Origin: Ruegeria arenilitoris
GTDB taxonomy: Bacteria; Pseudomonadota; Alphaproteobacteria; Rhodobacterales; Rhodobacteraceae
Direction of reading: 5' to 3'
DNA: 64,000 nt
Assembly: GCF_013031355.1 (NCBI RefSeq)
Contig: NZ_WPZO01000002.1
Coordinates: 124,001 to 188,000 of the forward strand
Each line of letters begins with the position of its first letter. Position 1 is the first letter of the stretch. Shown piece by piece: positions 8,645 to 18,393 of this stretch. A program made the translations under genes and the position numbers. The notes beneath the pieces were generated by a model, which saw only the letters and a program-made list of their open reading frames with translations, did not search any database and was not told where the DNA came from.

Positions 8645-8673
8645 ATTGCATGTGTCCTATGCGTTTTTTGCAA
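8645..8673 (-). promoter_or_regulatory. Candidate sigma-70 promoter for the DUF1127 gene
   Basis: On the minus strand TTGCAA (8673-8668) and TGCAAT (8650-8645) are separated by 17 bases, with four of six matches each. A start near 8638 would leave a leader of about 83 bases, long enough for regulation. The 334-bp gap 8556-8889 otherwise contains only the ruvC promoter candidate and an AT-rich patch at 8688-8715. Confidence 0.35.
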
Positions 8674-8818
8674 GGGTGGGAGATCATTAAAAACCCTTAA
8701 TTTATAGGCCATTAAGCGTTCAGAAAATGTGTCGATTTCAGACTTTCCGCAGTCGCAAACAGGCCGTTTTGTCGCCCCCGGGACAGGCGTGTCGTTTTCA
8801 GGCGCAGGGTCAATTCGC

Positions 8819-8846
8819 TTGGAAAATGTTCACGCTTCGTGCTAAT
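8819..8846 (+). promoter_or_regulatory. Candidate promoter for ruvCAB
   Basis: TTGGAA (8819-8824) and GCTAAT (8841-8846) are spaced by 16 bases, with four of six matches to each consensus hexamer. It lies 44 bases before the ruvC ATG. I see no clear LexA box nearby. Confidence 0.3.
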
Positions 8847-8889
8847 CCGAAAGAAAGATCACAAAAACCCGAGCAGGCTGAGGCGAAAT

Positions 8890-9387
8890 ATGCGAATTCT
8901 GGGCATTGATCCGGGGCTCAGGACCCTGGGATGGGGCGTCATCGAATCGCATGGCAGCCGCCTGAGCCACGTTGCGAATGGCTTGTGTAAATCTGACGGG
9001 GATGATCTGGGCGAACGGTTGCTGTCGCTGCATAACCAGATCGTCGAGGTCATTGCCGAACATCAGCCCGATCAGGCGGCCATCGAACAAACCTTCGTCA
9101 ACAAGGATGGCGCTGGTACGCTGAAGCTGGGCCAGGCCCGCGGCGTGGCGCTGCTGACGCTGGCGCAGGCCGGGCTGCCGGTGGGTGAATACGCGCCCAA
9201 CCGGGTCAAGAAAACCGTCGTGGGTGTCGGTCACGCCGAGAAAGAGCAGGTTCTGCACATGGTCAAACTGCAGTTGCCGGGCTGCCAGCCCAAAGGGGCC
9301 GATGCGGCAGATGCGCTGGCGATTGCAATCTGTCATTCCTATTACGGCGCAGCGCCACAGGCGCGAATGAAAGAGGTGCGGGCATGA
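8890..9387 (+). CDS. ruvC: Holliday junction endonuclease RuvC
   Basis: This 165-residue nuclease cuts Holliday junctions during recombinational repair, acting with RuvAB. All four catalytic acids are found at the positions known from E. coli RuvC: Asp7 (LGIDPGL), Glu66 (IEQTF), Asp138 and Asp141 (GADAADALA). The ATG at 8890 is chosen because the protein then begins MRILGIDPG as in the family; an in-frame ATG at 8839 would add 17 non-conserved residues. Its stop overlaps the ruvA start by four bases (ATGA), so the three ruv genes form an operon. Confidence 0.96.
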   Translation: MRILGIDPGLRTLGWGVIESHGSRLSHVANGLCKSDGDDLGERLLSLHNQIVEVIAEHQPDQAAIEQTFVNKDGAGTLKLGQARGVALLTLAQAGLPVGEYAPNRVKKTVVGVGHAEKEQVLHMVKLQLPGCQPKGADAADALAIAICHSYYGAAPQARMKEVRA

Positions 9388-10061
9388 TTGGAAAACTGAC
9401 AGGGCGGCTGGATTACCGTGCGGCGGATCACGTGCTGATCGACGTGCGCGGGGTTGGCTACATCGTCTATTGCTCGGACCGGACCATGGCGGCTTTGCCA
9501 GGGGTGGGTGAGGCGGTCTCGATCTACACCGACATGGTGGTGCGCGAGGACTTGATGCAATTGTATGGGTTCCTTTCGTTGATCGAGAAGGAATGGCATC
9601 GCCTGCTGTGCTCGGTTCAGGGGGTCGGGGCCAAGGTCTCGCTGGCCATCCTGTCGGCGCTGGGACCGGACGGGGTCAGCCGGGCGATTGCCTTGGGCGA
9701 TTGGGGGGCGGTCAAGGCGGCCAAAGGGGTCGGGCCTAAGACGGCGCAGCGGATCGTGCTGGACCTCAAGGACAAGGCACCGGGTGTCATGGCTATGGGC
9801 GGAACTGTGACCGAGGCGATGGATGGCCCCGCCTTGGAAGTCGTCGAGTCGGCCGAGCCCGCACCGGCCCCGAAACGGGCGGCGAAACCGGCCTCGGGGG
9901 CGGCTGCAGCCTCGGCGGGTGCATTGTCGGCCCTGTCCAATCTGGGCTATGGACCTTCCGACGCCGCGTCCGCCGTGGCCGAAGCGGCGGCAAGCTTGCC
10001 GGATGCCGGTGAGGCCGACCTGATCCGAGCCGCGCTCAAGTTGCTTGCACCGAAAGGGTGA
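9384..10061 (+). CDS. ruvA: Holliday junction DNA helicase subunit RuvA
   Basis: RuvA is the tetrameric junction-binding subunit that loads RuvB. The protein has 225 residues: an N-terminal OB-fold (about 1-63, starting [11 protein letters not shown]), a helix-hairpin-helix core ([12 protein letters not shown] and [17 protein letters not shown]), an alanine/proline-rich linker (about 145-180), and a C-terminal RuvB-contact domain (ALSNLGY to [10 protein letters not shown]). It overlaps ruvC by four bases and precedes ruvB by four bases. The linker is somewhat long, which accounts for a length above the usual 200 residues. Confidence 0.96.
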   Translation: MIGKLTGRLDYRAADHVLIDVRGVGYIVYCSDRTMAALPGVGEAVSIYTDMVVREDLMQLYGFLSLIEKEWHRLLCSVQGVGAKVSLAILSALGPDGVSRAIALGDWGAVKAAKGVGPKTAQRIVLDLKDKAPGVMAMGGTVTEAMDGPALEVVESAEPAPAPKRAAKPASGAAAASAGALSALSNLGYGPSDAASAVAEAAASLPDAGEADLIRAALKLLAPKG

Positions 10062-10065
10062 TTGA

Positions 10066-11085
10066 ATGGTAGATGCCGATCCCACCCTGCGCCCGGACCC
10101 GCTGCCCGAGGACAACGACCGAGCGCTGCGCCCTCAGGGGCTGGATGAGTTCATCGGTCAGGCCGAGGCCCGCGCAAACCTGCGCGTTTTCATCCAATCC
10201 GCCCGGCAACGGGGCGAGGCGATGGACCACACGCTGTTCCATGGCCCTCCGGGATTGGGGAAGACCACGCTGGCACAGATCATGGCGCGCGAGCTGGGTG
10301 TGAATTTCCGCATGACTTCGGGACCGGTTCTGGCCAAGGCGGGTGATCTGGCGGCGATTCTGACCAATCTGGAATCGCGGGATGTTCTGTTCATCGACGA
10401 GATTCACCGCCTGAACCCGGCGGTCGAAGAGGTGCTGTACCCGGCGATGGAGGATTTCGAACTGGATCTGGTGATCGGCGAAGGCCCCGCCGCGCGCACG
10501 GTTCGGATCGAGTTGCAGCCCTTTACGCTGGTCGGGGCAACCACGCGGATGGGCCTGCTGACTACGCCGCTGCGTGACCGGTTCGGTATTCCGACGCGGC
10601 TACAATTCTACACGGTCGATGAGTTGCACGAGATCGTCACCCGCAATGCCCGGAAGCTGGGTGCGCCTGCCGATGATGAGGGCGCACGCGAGATTGCGCG
10701 CCGGTCTCGTGGAACGCCGCGTATTGCCGGGCGGCTGTTGCGGCGTGTGGTGGATTTCGCCATCGTCGAAGGCGACGGGCGGATCACTCGGGAACTGGCA
10801 GACGGGGCGCTGACCCGGCTGGGGGTAGACAATCTGGGCCTGGATGGTGCGGATCGGCGGTATCTGAAACTGATAGCCGAGAATTATGCGGGTGGACCGG
10901 TGGGGATTGAAACTCTGTCGGCGGCCTTGTCGGAAAGCCGGGATTCGCTGGAAGAGGTGATCGAGCCCTATCTGTTGCAGCAAGGTCTGATCCAGCGCAC
11001 GCCGCGCGGCCGGATGCTGGCGCAAAAGGCGTGGACACATCTGGGTATGGCGGCCCCGAGGGGGCAGAGCGATCTGTTTGGTTGA
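10066..11085 (+). CDS. ruvB: Holliday junction branch migration ATPase RuvB
   Basis: This 339-residue AAA+ motor drives branch migration with RuvA. Walker A is GPPGLGKT (60-67), Walker B is LFIDEIHR, sensor 1 follows in GATTR, and the C-terminal winged helix ends in RTPRGR. The N-terminal segment [12 protein letters not shown] is diagnostic. It is the last gene of the ruvCAB operon; the next gene, at 11149, is on the same strand after 63 bp. Confidence 0.97.
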   Translation: MVDADPTLRPDPLPEDNDRALRPQGLDEFIGQAEARANLRVFIQSARQRGEAMDHTLFHGPPGLGKTTLAQIMARELGVNFRMTSGPVLAKAGDLAAILTNLESRDVLFIDEIHRLNPAVEEVLYPAMEDFELDLVIGEGPAARTVRIELQPFTLVGATTRMGLLTTPLRDRFGIPTRLQFYTVDELHEIVTRNARKLGAPADDEGAREIARRSRGTPRIAGRLLRRVVDFAIVEGDGRITRELADGALTRLGVDNLGLDGADRRYLKLIAENYAGGPVGIETLSAALSESRDSLEEVIEPYLLQQGLIQRTPRGRMLAQKAWTHLGMAAPRGQSDLFG

Positions 11086-11148
11086 AGCCGGACGTTAGAG
11101 ATTTTATGCCTTCGGCGAGAGTAATTTCGAAAAGATGAAGGATTGGGC

Positions 11149-11772
11149 GTGACCCCGGAAGACATCCAGACGTATTTCACCCGCGAAAGTGGTGAGTTTC
11201 TGTTCGCTCGCTGGGGGCGCCCCATTGTGCCGATCGTTTTTGGCGTTGAGGATGAAACTCTGGCCACCGTCAAAGGTGCGTTCGAGGCTGTGGTGACACT
11301 GGCCGGGCACAAGATGGCCGAGACCGACCCGGAACTTGGCGCCAATTGTATGGTCTTTTTCTTCCGCGACTGGCAGGAGTTGCTGGAAGTCCCCGATCTG
11401 GACCGGCTGATCCCTGATCTGGCGCCTTTGGTGGATCGTTTGGTCGCGGCGGATGCCAACCAGTACCGCATCTTCCGGTTCGAGGAAGACGGCGCAATCC
11501 GCGCAGCCTTTGTTTTCCTGCGAATGGACAAGGAATTGTCAAAGGTTCCGGCCGAGACTTTGGCGCTGAGCCAGGTGGTTCAGACGATTTTGCTGTGGTC
11601 GGATACCGCGTTCCGGTCTCAGTCCCCTCTAGCGGTGGCCGCGGGCACAACAGTCCTGCGGCCCGACATCGCCGAGCTGATCCGGGCCGCCTATGACCCC
11701 GTTCTGCCAGGGGCGGCGCAGGACGCATCCCATGCGTTGCGGTTGTTCGCACGGATGAAACCGCCGCAATAG
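11149..11772 (+). CDS. Conserved hypothetical protein, about 207 aa
   Basis: I recognise no domain of known function. The protein is acidic, soluble and mixed alpha/beta, with the notable stretches FLFARWGRPI, GHKMAETDPELG, MVFFFRDW and NQYRIFRFEEDGAIRAAFVF, and no signal peptide or membrane segment. Translation probably starts at GTG 11149, six bases after GAAGGA (11137-11142); a TTG at 11143 is the alternative. It follows ruvB on the same strand and ends three bases from the stop of the convergent SulP gene. The regular composition and clear ribosome-binding site make it a real gene. The function is unknown. Confidence 0.75.
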   Translation: MTPEDIQTYFTRESGEFLFARWGRPIVPIVFGVEDETLATVKGAFEAVVTLAGHKMAETDPELGANCMVFFFRDWQELLEVPDLDRLIPDLAPLVDRLVAADANQYRIFRFEEDGAIRAAFVFLRMDKELSKVPAETLALSQVVQTILLWSDTAFRSQSPLAVAAGTTVLRPDIAELIRAAYDPVLPGAAQDASHALRLFARMKPPQ

Positions 11773-11775
11773 GCC

Positions 11776-13482
11776 TCAGGCGGGCGGTTTGTTTGTCGGA
11801 TGAAACGCCTCGACCAGGGCGTTGCCTGTCTCGAAATAAGCATCCGCCCCGACCAGATCGGTGATCCCGTAGCGGTCGAGTTCTTTTCGAACATTGGGCT
11901 CGACCAGCAGAAAGACCAGTTTGATGTCTCTGGACTTTAGCTGTTCGTGGACGCCGCGCAGCGTATAGCCTGCGGTAAAGTCGATATCATCCACGGCAGA
12001 GGCTTCGACGCAGAACCAGCGCAGTGGCGGGTCGGATTGACTCACGATCGCCGCCACCTCGTCCGACAGGCGCTGTGTGTTGGCGTAGTACAGGCTGTGG
12101 GAAAAACGATAGATCACAAGACCGGGTTCAAACTGGTTGGGCGCGGTGATGGGTTTGGACCGCCAGCCGCCATCGTCGCTTTTGACGATCACTGCATTCT
12201 TGGGGCGGTAGCCGTGGCGCGTGTGGTCGATCAGTGACAGGACCATCGCAAAGATAATCCCTTGCTCGACGCCAACGAAAACCACAACAGCAGCAGTCGC
12301 AAGCGCGATCCAGAACTCGGACCGGGCCTGTCGGTATATGGCGGCGAGGCCCTTGAGGTCGATCAGCTTGACGCCGATCAGGAATACCACTGCTGACAGC
12401 GCGGCGTTCGGCAGGAACGCAAGCGGGCCGGTCAGAAACAGGATCACCACAAGGACAATCGCAACCGTCGTCAATTGCGCGATCTGGCTACGGCCTCCGG
12501 CGCTGGCCACCATCTCGGTCTTGGTGGGGCTGCCGTTGACCACGAATGTCCCGGTAAAGGCTGCGCCCAGATTGGCCAGCCCGAGGCCGACAAGATCGGT
12601 GTTTTCGCTGAACTTGTCATCGTAGCGCGCAGCGTAGGCGCGCGAGGTCGCCGCGCTTTGCGCCAGGATCACGACAAAGATTGACAGCGCTGTCGGCAGA
12701 AGCTGTTTGAACAGCGACCAGTTCCAGTTCACATCGGGCATCGACAGGGCAGGCAGGCCGCCAGGAACTGTCCCCAATACGCCAATGCCGGATGCGCTGA
12801 ATTGAAAGGCCCAACTGCACAGAATGACGCCCAGTATGGCGAAGAGGGGGCCGGGTAGTTTGGGCGACAGCCGTTTGCACCCGATGACAACCGCCAATAC
12901 TGCCGCAGACATCACCACTGTCGGCCAGTGAGTCTGGCCGAAATGCTGCGCGACGTCCATGATCTTGGTAATTGTGCCGTGGCCTGCGCCTTCGATCCCC
13001 AGCATTCCGGGAAGCTCGCCGGTGGCCACCTGTATACCCACGCCGGTCAGAAAGCCGACCAATACCGTGCGCGACAGGAAATCTGCCAGAAACCCCAGGC
13101 CAATTAGGCGCGCAGCGATCAACAGAACCGCCGCCATCAGTGCCAACAGCGAGGCCAGCGCCAGATACTCGGACGATCCGGACACCGCCATGCCCGCCAG
13201 CGCCGATGCCGTGATTGCCGCTGTGGCGGAATCCGCTCCGACCACAAGGTGCCGCGATGATCCGAACAGGGCAAACAGCGCCATCGGGATCAGGATCGTG
13301 TACAGCCCCGTCACCACCGGAGTGCCGGCGATCTTGGTGTAGCCCATGACCTCGGGGATCGCGAGGCAGGCGAAGGTCAGCCCGGCTAAAACCTCGGCCG
13401 GCAGCGTCGCGCGATTGACCGGCAGGATACCCTGCAGGATGGGAAGCGGAAATCTGCCCTCTTTTCCGTGCGATCCTGCCAT
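11776..13482 (-). CDS. SulP family anion transporter with STAS domain
   Basis: This 568-residue protein has the SLC26/SulP architecture. About ten to fourteen membrane segments span residues 25-420, beginning with the signature AGLTFACLAIPEVMGYTKIAG. A C-terminal cytoplasmic STAS domain follows (about 440-560), containing RWFCVEASAVDDIDFTAGYTL. The family exchanges or symports sulfate, bicarbonate or other anions at the inner membrane; the anion cannot be told from sequence. No carbonic anhydrase or sulfate-assimilation gene is adjacent. CAGGTG precedes the ATG at 13482. The gene is convergent with the 207-aa hypothetical gene, with only three bases between stops. Confidence 0.9.
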   Translation of the reverse strand: MAGSHGKEGRFPLPILQGILPVNRATLPAEVLAGLTFACLAIPEVMGYTKIAGTPVVTGLYTILIPMALFALFGSSRHLVVGADSATAAITASALAGMAVSGSSEYLALASLLALMAAVLLIAARLIGLGFLADFLSRTVLVGFLTGVGIQVATGELPGMLGIEGAGHGTITKIMDVAQHFGQTHWPTVVMSAAVLAVVIGCKRLSPKLPGPLFAILGVILCSWAFQFSASGIGVLGTVPGGLPALSMPDVNWNWSLFKQLLPTALSIFVVILAQSAATSRAYAARYDDKFSENTDLVGLGLANLGAAFTGTFVVNGSPTKTEMVASAGGRSQIAQLTTVAIVLVVILFLTGPLAFLPNAALSAVVFLIGVKLIDLKGLAAIYRQARSEFWIALATAAVVVFVGVEQGIIFAMVLSLIDHTRHGYRPKNAVIVKSDDGGWRSKPITAPNQFEPGLVIYRFSHSLYYANTQRLSDEVAAIVSQSDPPLRWFCVEASAVDDIDFTAGYTLRGVHEQLKSRDIKLVFLLVEPNVRKELDRYGITDLVGADAYFETGNALVEAFHPTNKPPA

Positions 13483-13620
13483 TCAATCACCTGTTACTTT
13501 CATAATTCAATTTTGGCAGGTTAGTCGGCAAAGGACGGGATTTCGATACCGAGGACCGTGTAACTCGAAATTTGTAGTCTCGCGGGGATTGCACGACTGC
13601 TGACGCGGGTGCATCTGTTG

Positions 13621-13641
13621 GAGGGGGCTCGCCCCCGAGCC
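13621..13641. repeat. GC-rich inverted repeat upstream of ybgC
   Basis: The segment can fold as GGGGG-CTCG-CCCCC (13623-13636) or, alternatively, GGCTCG-CCCC-CGAGCC (13626-13641). It lies in the 197-bp region between the divergent SulP and ybgC genes and resembles the GC-rich core of the 58502-58562 element. Confidence 0.4.
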
Positions 13642-13679
13642 CAATGATAAGTTTTGATTGAATGACCGGATTTGTAGCC

Positions 13680-14087
13680 ATGGCCGAAAGCACTGCAGCG
13701 CAAGACACGCATATCTACCGGGTCCGGGTTTATTATGAAGACACCGACATGGGCGGTGTGGTCTATCACGCGAATTATCTGAAATACATCGAACGTGCCC
13801 GGTCGGACTTTGTGCGTCGTCTGGGCAATGACCAGAACGCCATGCGCGACGACGGGGTCGTCTGGGTCATTCGGCGGATCGAGGCGGACTATCTGGCCAC
13901 TGCCAAGTTCGACGATGAACTGACCATCGAAACTCAATTCCTGTCCCGCTCGGGCGTGCGGCTGACCATGGGGCAGTTGATAAAGCGGGGCGAGACTGAG
14001 ATTTTTCGCGCCACCGTCACTGCAGTTTGCATGAACGCGCAGGGCAATCCGGTGCGGCTTCCGGCAGAGATTCGCGCATTGTTGTAA
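13680..14087 (+). CDS. ybgC: Tol-Pal-associated acyl-CoA thioesterase YbgC
   Basis: This is a hotdog-fold thioesterase of about 135 residues. The family motif YYEDTDMGGVVYHANYLKYIERAR includes the catalytic aspartate in EDTD. It hydrolyses short acyl-CoA or acyl-ACP and is habitually the first gene of the tol-pal cluster, as here, 107 bp before tolQ. Two in-frame ATGs, at 13662 and 13680, are possible. Neither has a convincing ribosome site; 13680 leaves the usual ten or so residues before the hotdog core. Confidence 0.9.
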   Translation: MAESTAAQDTHIYRVRVYYEDTDMGGVVYHANYLKYIERARSDFVRRLGNDQNAMRDDGVVWVIRRIEADYLATAKFDDELTIETQFLSRSGVRLTMGQLIKRGETEIFRATVTAVCMNAQGNPVRLPAEIRALL

Positions 14088-14194
14088 CAAATTGCGGCGC
14101 GGGGGTGGTTCTGTTGGCTTTTCAGGACCATCTGGGTTAGCGTTTGACAAAACAAGGCCAAACCAACGGCCATCAGGCAAAAAAGAGCAGGTTC

Positions 14195-14890
14195 ATGGAA
14201 GCTGAAACGCTGGCGCTGGCGCAGGAGATCGATTTCTCCATGTGGGGGCTGTATGCCCGCGCGACATTTATCGTCAAACTGGTGATGCTGATGCTGGTTG
14301 GCGCATCAATCTGGTCCTGGGCGATCATCATTCAGAAACTGATCAACTACCGCGCGGCTCGGCGTGAGGCGCAGGGGTTTGATGAAAGCTTCTGGTCCGG
14401 AAACCCTCTGGATGAGTTGTTCGAACAGATTGGCACCCAGCCCGATGGCAGTTCGGAAAAGATCTTTGCCGCCGGGATGATCGAATGGCGACGGTCGCAT
14501 CGCACCGATGGCGGGCTGATCGCCGGGGCTACGGCGCGGATTGACCGCTCGATGGATGTGGCCATCGCGAAAGAGGCAGAGACACTACAAAAGGGTCTAC
14601 CCATTCTGGCGACGGTTGGTTCGACCGCGCCGTTTATCGGCCTGTTTGGCACCGTTTGGGGAATCATGAATGCCTTCATCGAGATTGCCGAACAGCAGAA
14701 CACCAACCTCGCCGTTGTGGCCCCCGGTATTGCCGAGGCGCTACTGGCCACCGGTCTGGGCCTGCTGGCGGCAATCCCGGCGGTGATCTTCTATAACAAG
14801 CTCAGCGCGGATAGTGATCGGATCGTAAACGGCTACGAGGCGTTTGCGGACGAGTTTGCCACCATCCTGTCGCGCCAGCTGGACAGCTGA
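14195..14890 (+). CDS. tolQ: Tol-Pal system proton channel subunit TolQ
   Basis: TolQ is the inner-membrane stator that, with TolR, uses the proton gradient to energise TolA during outer-membrane invagination. The protein has 231 residues from the ATG at 14195, with three membrane helices (about 18-42, 130-155 and 170-195). The MotA/ExbB motif includes LATVGSTAPFIGLFGTVWGIM and APGIAEALLATGLGLLAAIPAV. The chosen start lies just after AAAGAGCAGG and gives the family length; an upstream TTG at 14144 would add 17 polar residues. tolR begins one base after its stop. Confidence 0.95.
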   Translation: MEAETLALAQEIDFSMWGLYARATFIVKLVMLMLVGASIWSWAIIIQKLINYRAARREAQGFDESFWSGNPLDELFEQIGTQPDGSSEKIFAAGMIEWRRSHRTDGGLIAGATARIDRSMDVAIAKEAETLQKGLPILATVGSTAPFIGLFGTVWGIMNAFIEIAEQQNTNLAVVAPGIAEALLATGLGLLAAIPAVIFYNKLSADSDRIVNGYEAFADEFATILSRQLDS

Positions 14891-14891
14891 C

Positions 14892-15368
14892 ATGGGCGCG
14901 GCGGTTCAGCAAAACGGCGGCGGCAACGGGCGCAGACGCGGACGACGTCGTGGCCGCGCGCAGCCGATGGCCGAGATCAACGTGACGCCCTTTGTGGACG
15001 TGATGCTAGTGCTGCTGATCATCTTCATGGTGGCGGCCCCATTGCTGACCGTGGGTGTGCCGGTCGATCTGCCGAAAACGGCGGCCAGCGCCTTGCCCGG
15101 CGACAACGAAGAACCCCTGACCGTAACGCTGACCGCGGATGGAAGGGTACAGATTCAGACCACGGATGTTGTGCGTGCAGAGTTGATTGGCAAATTGCGC
15201 GCGATTGCGTCAGAACGCAGCAGTGACCGCGTGTTCCTGCGGGCTGATGGGGCGATCCCCTACGCACAGGTGATGCAGATCATGGGCGCGTTGAACGCAG
15301 GTGGGTTTTCCAATGTGGGCCTGGTGACAGACACCGGTGGCCCGACGCTGGAAGAAGGTGGAGAGTGA
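14892..15368 (+). CDS. tolR: Tol-Pal system protein TolR
   Basis: This 158-residue ExbD/TolR protein has a basic glycine-rich cytoplasmic N-terminus (RRRGRRRGR) and then the hallmark MAEINVTPFVDVMLVLLIIFMV. The aspartate in FVDVMLV is the proton-carrying residue in the single membrane helix. A periplasmic domain follows and ends in VGLVTDTGG. The ATG at 14892, one base after the tolQ stop, gives the correct N-terminus. It works with TolQ and TolA in cell-envelope constriction. Confidence 0.95.
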   Translation: MGAAVQQNGGGNGRRRGRRRGRAQPMAEINVTPFVDVMLVLLIIFMVAAPLLTVGVPVDLPKTAASALPGDNEEPLTVTLTADGRVQIQTTDVVRAELIGKLRAIASERSSDRVFLRADGAIPYAQVMQIMGALNAGGFSNVGLVTDTGGPTLEEGGE

Positions 15369-15377
15369 GGCCGCACG

Positions 15378-16475
15378 GTGGACACCGGCACCAAGATCTC
15401 GGCAATTGCCCACGTCGTTTTGATTGGATGGGCCTTCTTCGGCGGTACGTTCCGGTCCGAACCCCTGCCAATGGCTGTGCAGGAGGTGTCGGTGGTCACG
15501 GGTGAACAATTCGCCGCGATGACCGCACAGCGCGATGCCCCCGAGGTGTCGACCCCCACCGCCTTGCAACCACCCGAAGCACCCGAGGAAGAGGTGATCC
15601 CGCCCGCGCCGGTGGAAGAGGAACTGACCCCTCCCGAGGTCGTGGCGCCCCCGGAACCAGAGCCCGACCCAATACCCGATCCGGTGGAAGCACCGCCCGA
15701 ACCCGAAATCGTCGAGGAACCCCCGACGCTGGAACAGCCCGAGCCCGTGACCGAAGTGCTTCCCGTGCCGCCGGGCCCCGAGGCGCAGCCGCGCCCCGCC
15801 GACAAGGTGGCGCCGGAACCCATCGCTCCACCGCCGCCCGAGGCGCAGCCGGATGAGGTGGAAACGCCCGCCGTGTCGTTGGATGAAGGTGCCGAAACCC
15901 AGCAGGAACAACAGGATCAGACCGCCCCGGAAGAGGCGACCGATGAGATCGTGACCGAGGCAGAAGAGACCAAAGACAATGCCCCGCGCACCTCTCCGCG
16001 GCCTCGGGTGCGGCCGAACCGGCCTGCACCTACGGCGCAGCCCGAAGTGGCTGAAGAACAGGACCCGACCCCGCCCGAACCTGCGCAGAGCGACACCGCT
16101 ATCAACGACGCGCTGGCCGAGGCATTGGGACAGGGCAGCGAACCTGTCGGCCCGCCGCTGACCAGCGGAGAGAAAGACGCCATGCGCCTGGCCGTGTCCA
16201 AGTGCTGGAACGTGGGGTCCTTGTCCACGGACGCGTTGCAAACCGTTGTGGTTGTTGGCTTTTCGCTGACCCCGGACGGAAAGATCGTTGGGGGCAGCCT
16301 GCGCATGATCGACAGCTCTGGCGGGTCCGCCGGAGCGGCGAAACAAGCCTATGAAGCCGCCAGACGAGCAATTTTGCGCTGTGGCACCAAAGGATACACC
16401 CTGCCTGCTGACAAATATGACCAATGGCGGGATATTGAGATTACATTCAATCCCGAGAGGATGCGGATCAAATGA
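15378..16475 (+). CDS. tolA: Tol-Pal system protein TolA (Pro/Glu-rich)
   Basis: This 365-residue protein sits in the tolA position between tolR and tolB. It starts at GTG 15378 with one N-terminal membrane helix (about 7-24). A very long linker (about 48-240) is built almost wholly of Pro, Glu, Ala and Val, such as [13 protein letters not shown] folded TonB/TolA C-terminal domain (about 255-365) contains KCWNVGSLS and [10 protein letters not shown]. The two cysteines near 275 and 342 could form the disulfide typical of TolA domain III. Classical TolA has an Ala/Lys-rich helical domain II. Here it is a proline-rich extended linker as in TonB, but gene order supports TolA. The stop overlaps the tolB start. 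Confidence 0.88.
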   Translation: MDTGTKISAIAHVVLIGWAFFGGTFRSEPLPMAVQEVSVVTGEQFAAMTAQRDAPEVSTPTALQPPEAPEEEVIPPAPVEEELTPPEVVAPPEPEPDPIPDPVEAPPEPEIVEEPPTLEQPEPVTEVLPVPPGPEAQPRPADKVAPEPIAPPPPEAQPDEVETPAVSLDEGAETQQEQQDQTAPEEATDEIVTEAEETKDNAPRTSPRPRVRPNRPAPTAQPEVAEEQDPTPPEPAQSDTAINDALAEALGQGSEPVGPPLTSGEKDAMRLAVSKCWNVGSLSTDALQTVVVVGFSLTPDGKIVGGSLRMIDSSGGSAGAAKQAYEAARRAILRCGTKGYTLPADKYDQWRDIEITFNPERMRIK

Positions 16476-17791
16476 TGAGATTTCTGACCAGCCTGTTGCT
16501 TGGCCTGACGATTTTGGCAGCACCGGTACATGCCCAGAGCGGACCGCTGCGTCTGGAACTGGATCAGGGCATCATCGAACCCTTGCCCTTTGCTGTACCG
16601 AATTTCGTGCCCGATGGGCCAGCGGCGACGCAATATGCCAACGACATCTCTCGGGTAGTTGCGGCCGACCTGACCGGCACCGGGCTGTTCCGCGAAATCT
16701 CGCCCGAGGCTTTCATCAGCCGGGTCAGCAGTTTCGAGGCGCCGGTTCAATTCGCCGACTGGAAGGCCATCAATGCCGAGGCGTTGGTGACAGGCGCCGT
16801 GAATGTCTCGGGCAACCGCCTGACAGTGCGGTTCCGGGTGTGGGATGTGTTCTCGGGTCAGGAATTGGGCAATGGCCTGCAATTTGCGGGCACAACCGAT
16901 GGCTGGCGGCGCATGGCGCATAAGGTGGCCGATCAGGTCTATAGCCGCATCACCGGAGAGGGCGGCTATTTCGACAGCCGCGTCGCGTTTGTGTCGGAAA
17001 GCGGACCCAAGGATCAGCGCCTGAAACGGCTGGCGATCATGGATTACGACGGCGCGAATGTGCAGTACCTGACCGACAGCGCCGCCATCGTTCTGGCCCC
17101 GCGCTTTTCGCCGACGGGCGACCGGTTGCTCTATACCAGCTACGAAACCGGCCAACCACGTATCTATGTTTTGGACGTGGACCGTGTCCGCCGGACCGAA
17201 TTGAAAACGCAGGACGGCACGATGAGCTTCTCGCCCCGGTTCTCTCCGGATGGGCGCTCGATCGTCTATTCGCTGATTCAAGGCGGCAATACCGATCTGT
17301 GGAAGATGGATATCGCTTCGGGGCAAAGCGTGCGTCTGACCAACACGCCCGCGATTGAAACCGCGCCCAGCTATTCGCCTGATGGGTCTCGGATCGTGTT
17401 CGAAAGCGACCGCTCCGGTACGCCGCAGCTGTATATTATGCCCGCGAACGGTGGTGAGGCGACCCGGATCAGCTTTGGCGCGGGCCGTTATGGCACGCCG
17501 GTCTGGTCGCCGCGTGGCGACCTGATCGCGTTCACCAAGCAGAACAAGGGCCGGTTTCATATCGGCGTCATGCGCATCGATGGCAGTGAGGAACGTTTGC
17601 TGACCTCGTCTTTCCTGGACGAAGGTCCCACATGGTCACCAAACGGCCGGGTCATCATGTTCACGCGCGAAACGCAGGGAGCCAGCGGGCGGGCCAGCTT
17701 GTATTCGGTGGATATCTCGGGCCGGAACCTGCGCCCTGTGCGCACCCCGGATGGCGGCAGCGATCCGTCATGGGGGCCATTGCAGAATTGA
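16472..17791 (+). CDS. tolB: Tol-Pal system beta-propeller protein TolB
   Basis: This 439-residue periplasmic protein has a Sec signal peptide ([19 protein letters not shown], cleavage about residue 22), an N-terminal alpha/beta domain (about 25-160) and a C-terminal six-bladed propeller. The blades show repeats of the type [46 protein letters not shown] and [11 protein letters not shown]. TolB bridges TolA to Pal at the outer membrane. The ATG overlaps the tolA stop codon (ATGATGA). A short gap of 88 bp separates it from pal. Confidence 0.96.
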   Translation: MMRFLTSLLLGLTILAAPVHAQSGPLRLELDQGIIEPLPFAVPNFVPDGPAATQYANDISRVVAADLTGTGLFREISPEAFISRVSSFEAPVQFADWKAINAEALVTGAVNVSGNRLTVRFRVWDVFSGQELGNGLQFAGTTDGWRRMAHKVADQVYSRITGEGGYFDSRVAFVSESGPKDQRLKRLAIMDYDGANVQYLTDSAAIVLAPRFSPTGDRLLYTSYETGQPRIYVLDVDRVRRTELKTQDGTMSFSPRFSPDGRSIVYSLIQGGNTDLWKMDIASGQSVRLTNTPAIETAPSYSPDGSRIVFESDRSGTPQLYIMPANGGEATRISFGAGRYGTPVWSPRGDLIAFTKQNKGRFHIGVMRIDGSEERLLTSSFLDEGPTWSPNGRVIMFTRETQGASGRASLYSVDISGRNLRPVRTPDGGSDPSWGPLQN

Positions 17792-17879
17792 TCGGGGCAG
17801 GGGCTTGGAAAAGTTCACAAAAATCCTGCACTATGCTACAGAGGCGGCAATAAACCGATAAAACAACGAGGCACCTGAA

Positions 17880-18389
17880 ATGAACGTATTGGGCAAAATT
17901 CTGGCCTTGGGCACGCTGAGCGTGATGGCCGCATGTACAAACAACGATCCGTCCGCACTGGGCGGTGGTTTCGGAAATGGCGCGAACGGCGCAATCGCAC
18001 CGGGTTCACCCAGCGATCCGCGCTCGCCGGCCTATTTCCAGCAAACCATCGGCGACCGAGTGTTGTTCTCGGTGGACCAGTCGACTCTGACACCGCAGGC
18101 GCAACAGATCCTGCAAGGGCAGGCCGATTGGTTGATGGCGAACCCGGACTATGTGGCCACCATCGAAGGCCATGCGGATGAGCAGGGCACACGCGAATAC
18201 AACCTCGCTCTGGGCGCACGCCGGGCTAATGCGGCGCGCGAGTTTCTAATCTCGCGCGGGGTGGCGGGCAACCGTCTGACCACCGTCAGCTATGGCAAGG
18301 AACGCCCGATCGAGATTTGCAGCACCGAGGATTGCTATTCCAAAAACCGCCGCGCGGTGACGGTGCTGACCGGTTCAACCTTGGGGTAA
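17880..18389 (+). CDS. pal: Peptidoglycan-associated lipoprotein Pal
   Basis: This 169-residue outer-membrane lipoprotein has a signal peptide ending in the lipobox VMAAC, with Cys19 as the lipidation site. A glycine-rich spacer follows and then an OmpA-type peptidoglycan-binding domain (about 60-165) with VATIEGHADEQGTREYNLALGARRA and the terminal SKNRRAV. It anchors the outer membrane to the cell wall and partners TolB. GAGG before the ATG is a suitable ribosome site. It is followed four bases later by ybgF. Confidence 0.96.
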   Translation: MNVLGKILALGTLSVMAACTNNDPSALGGGFGNGANGAIAPGSPSDPRSPAYFQQTIGDRVLFSVDQSTLTPQAQQILQGQADWLMANPDYVATIEGHADEQGTREYNLALGARRANAAREFLISRGVAGNRLTTVSYGKERPIEICSTEDCYSKNRRAVTVLTGSTLG

Positions 18390-18393
18390 GACG

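Noticed and set aside
14139..14160. Perfect TTGACA before tolQ
   Set aside because: No acceptable -10 hexamer is present 16-18 bases downstream, so it was not called a promoter.
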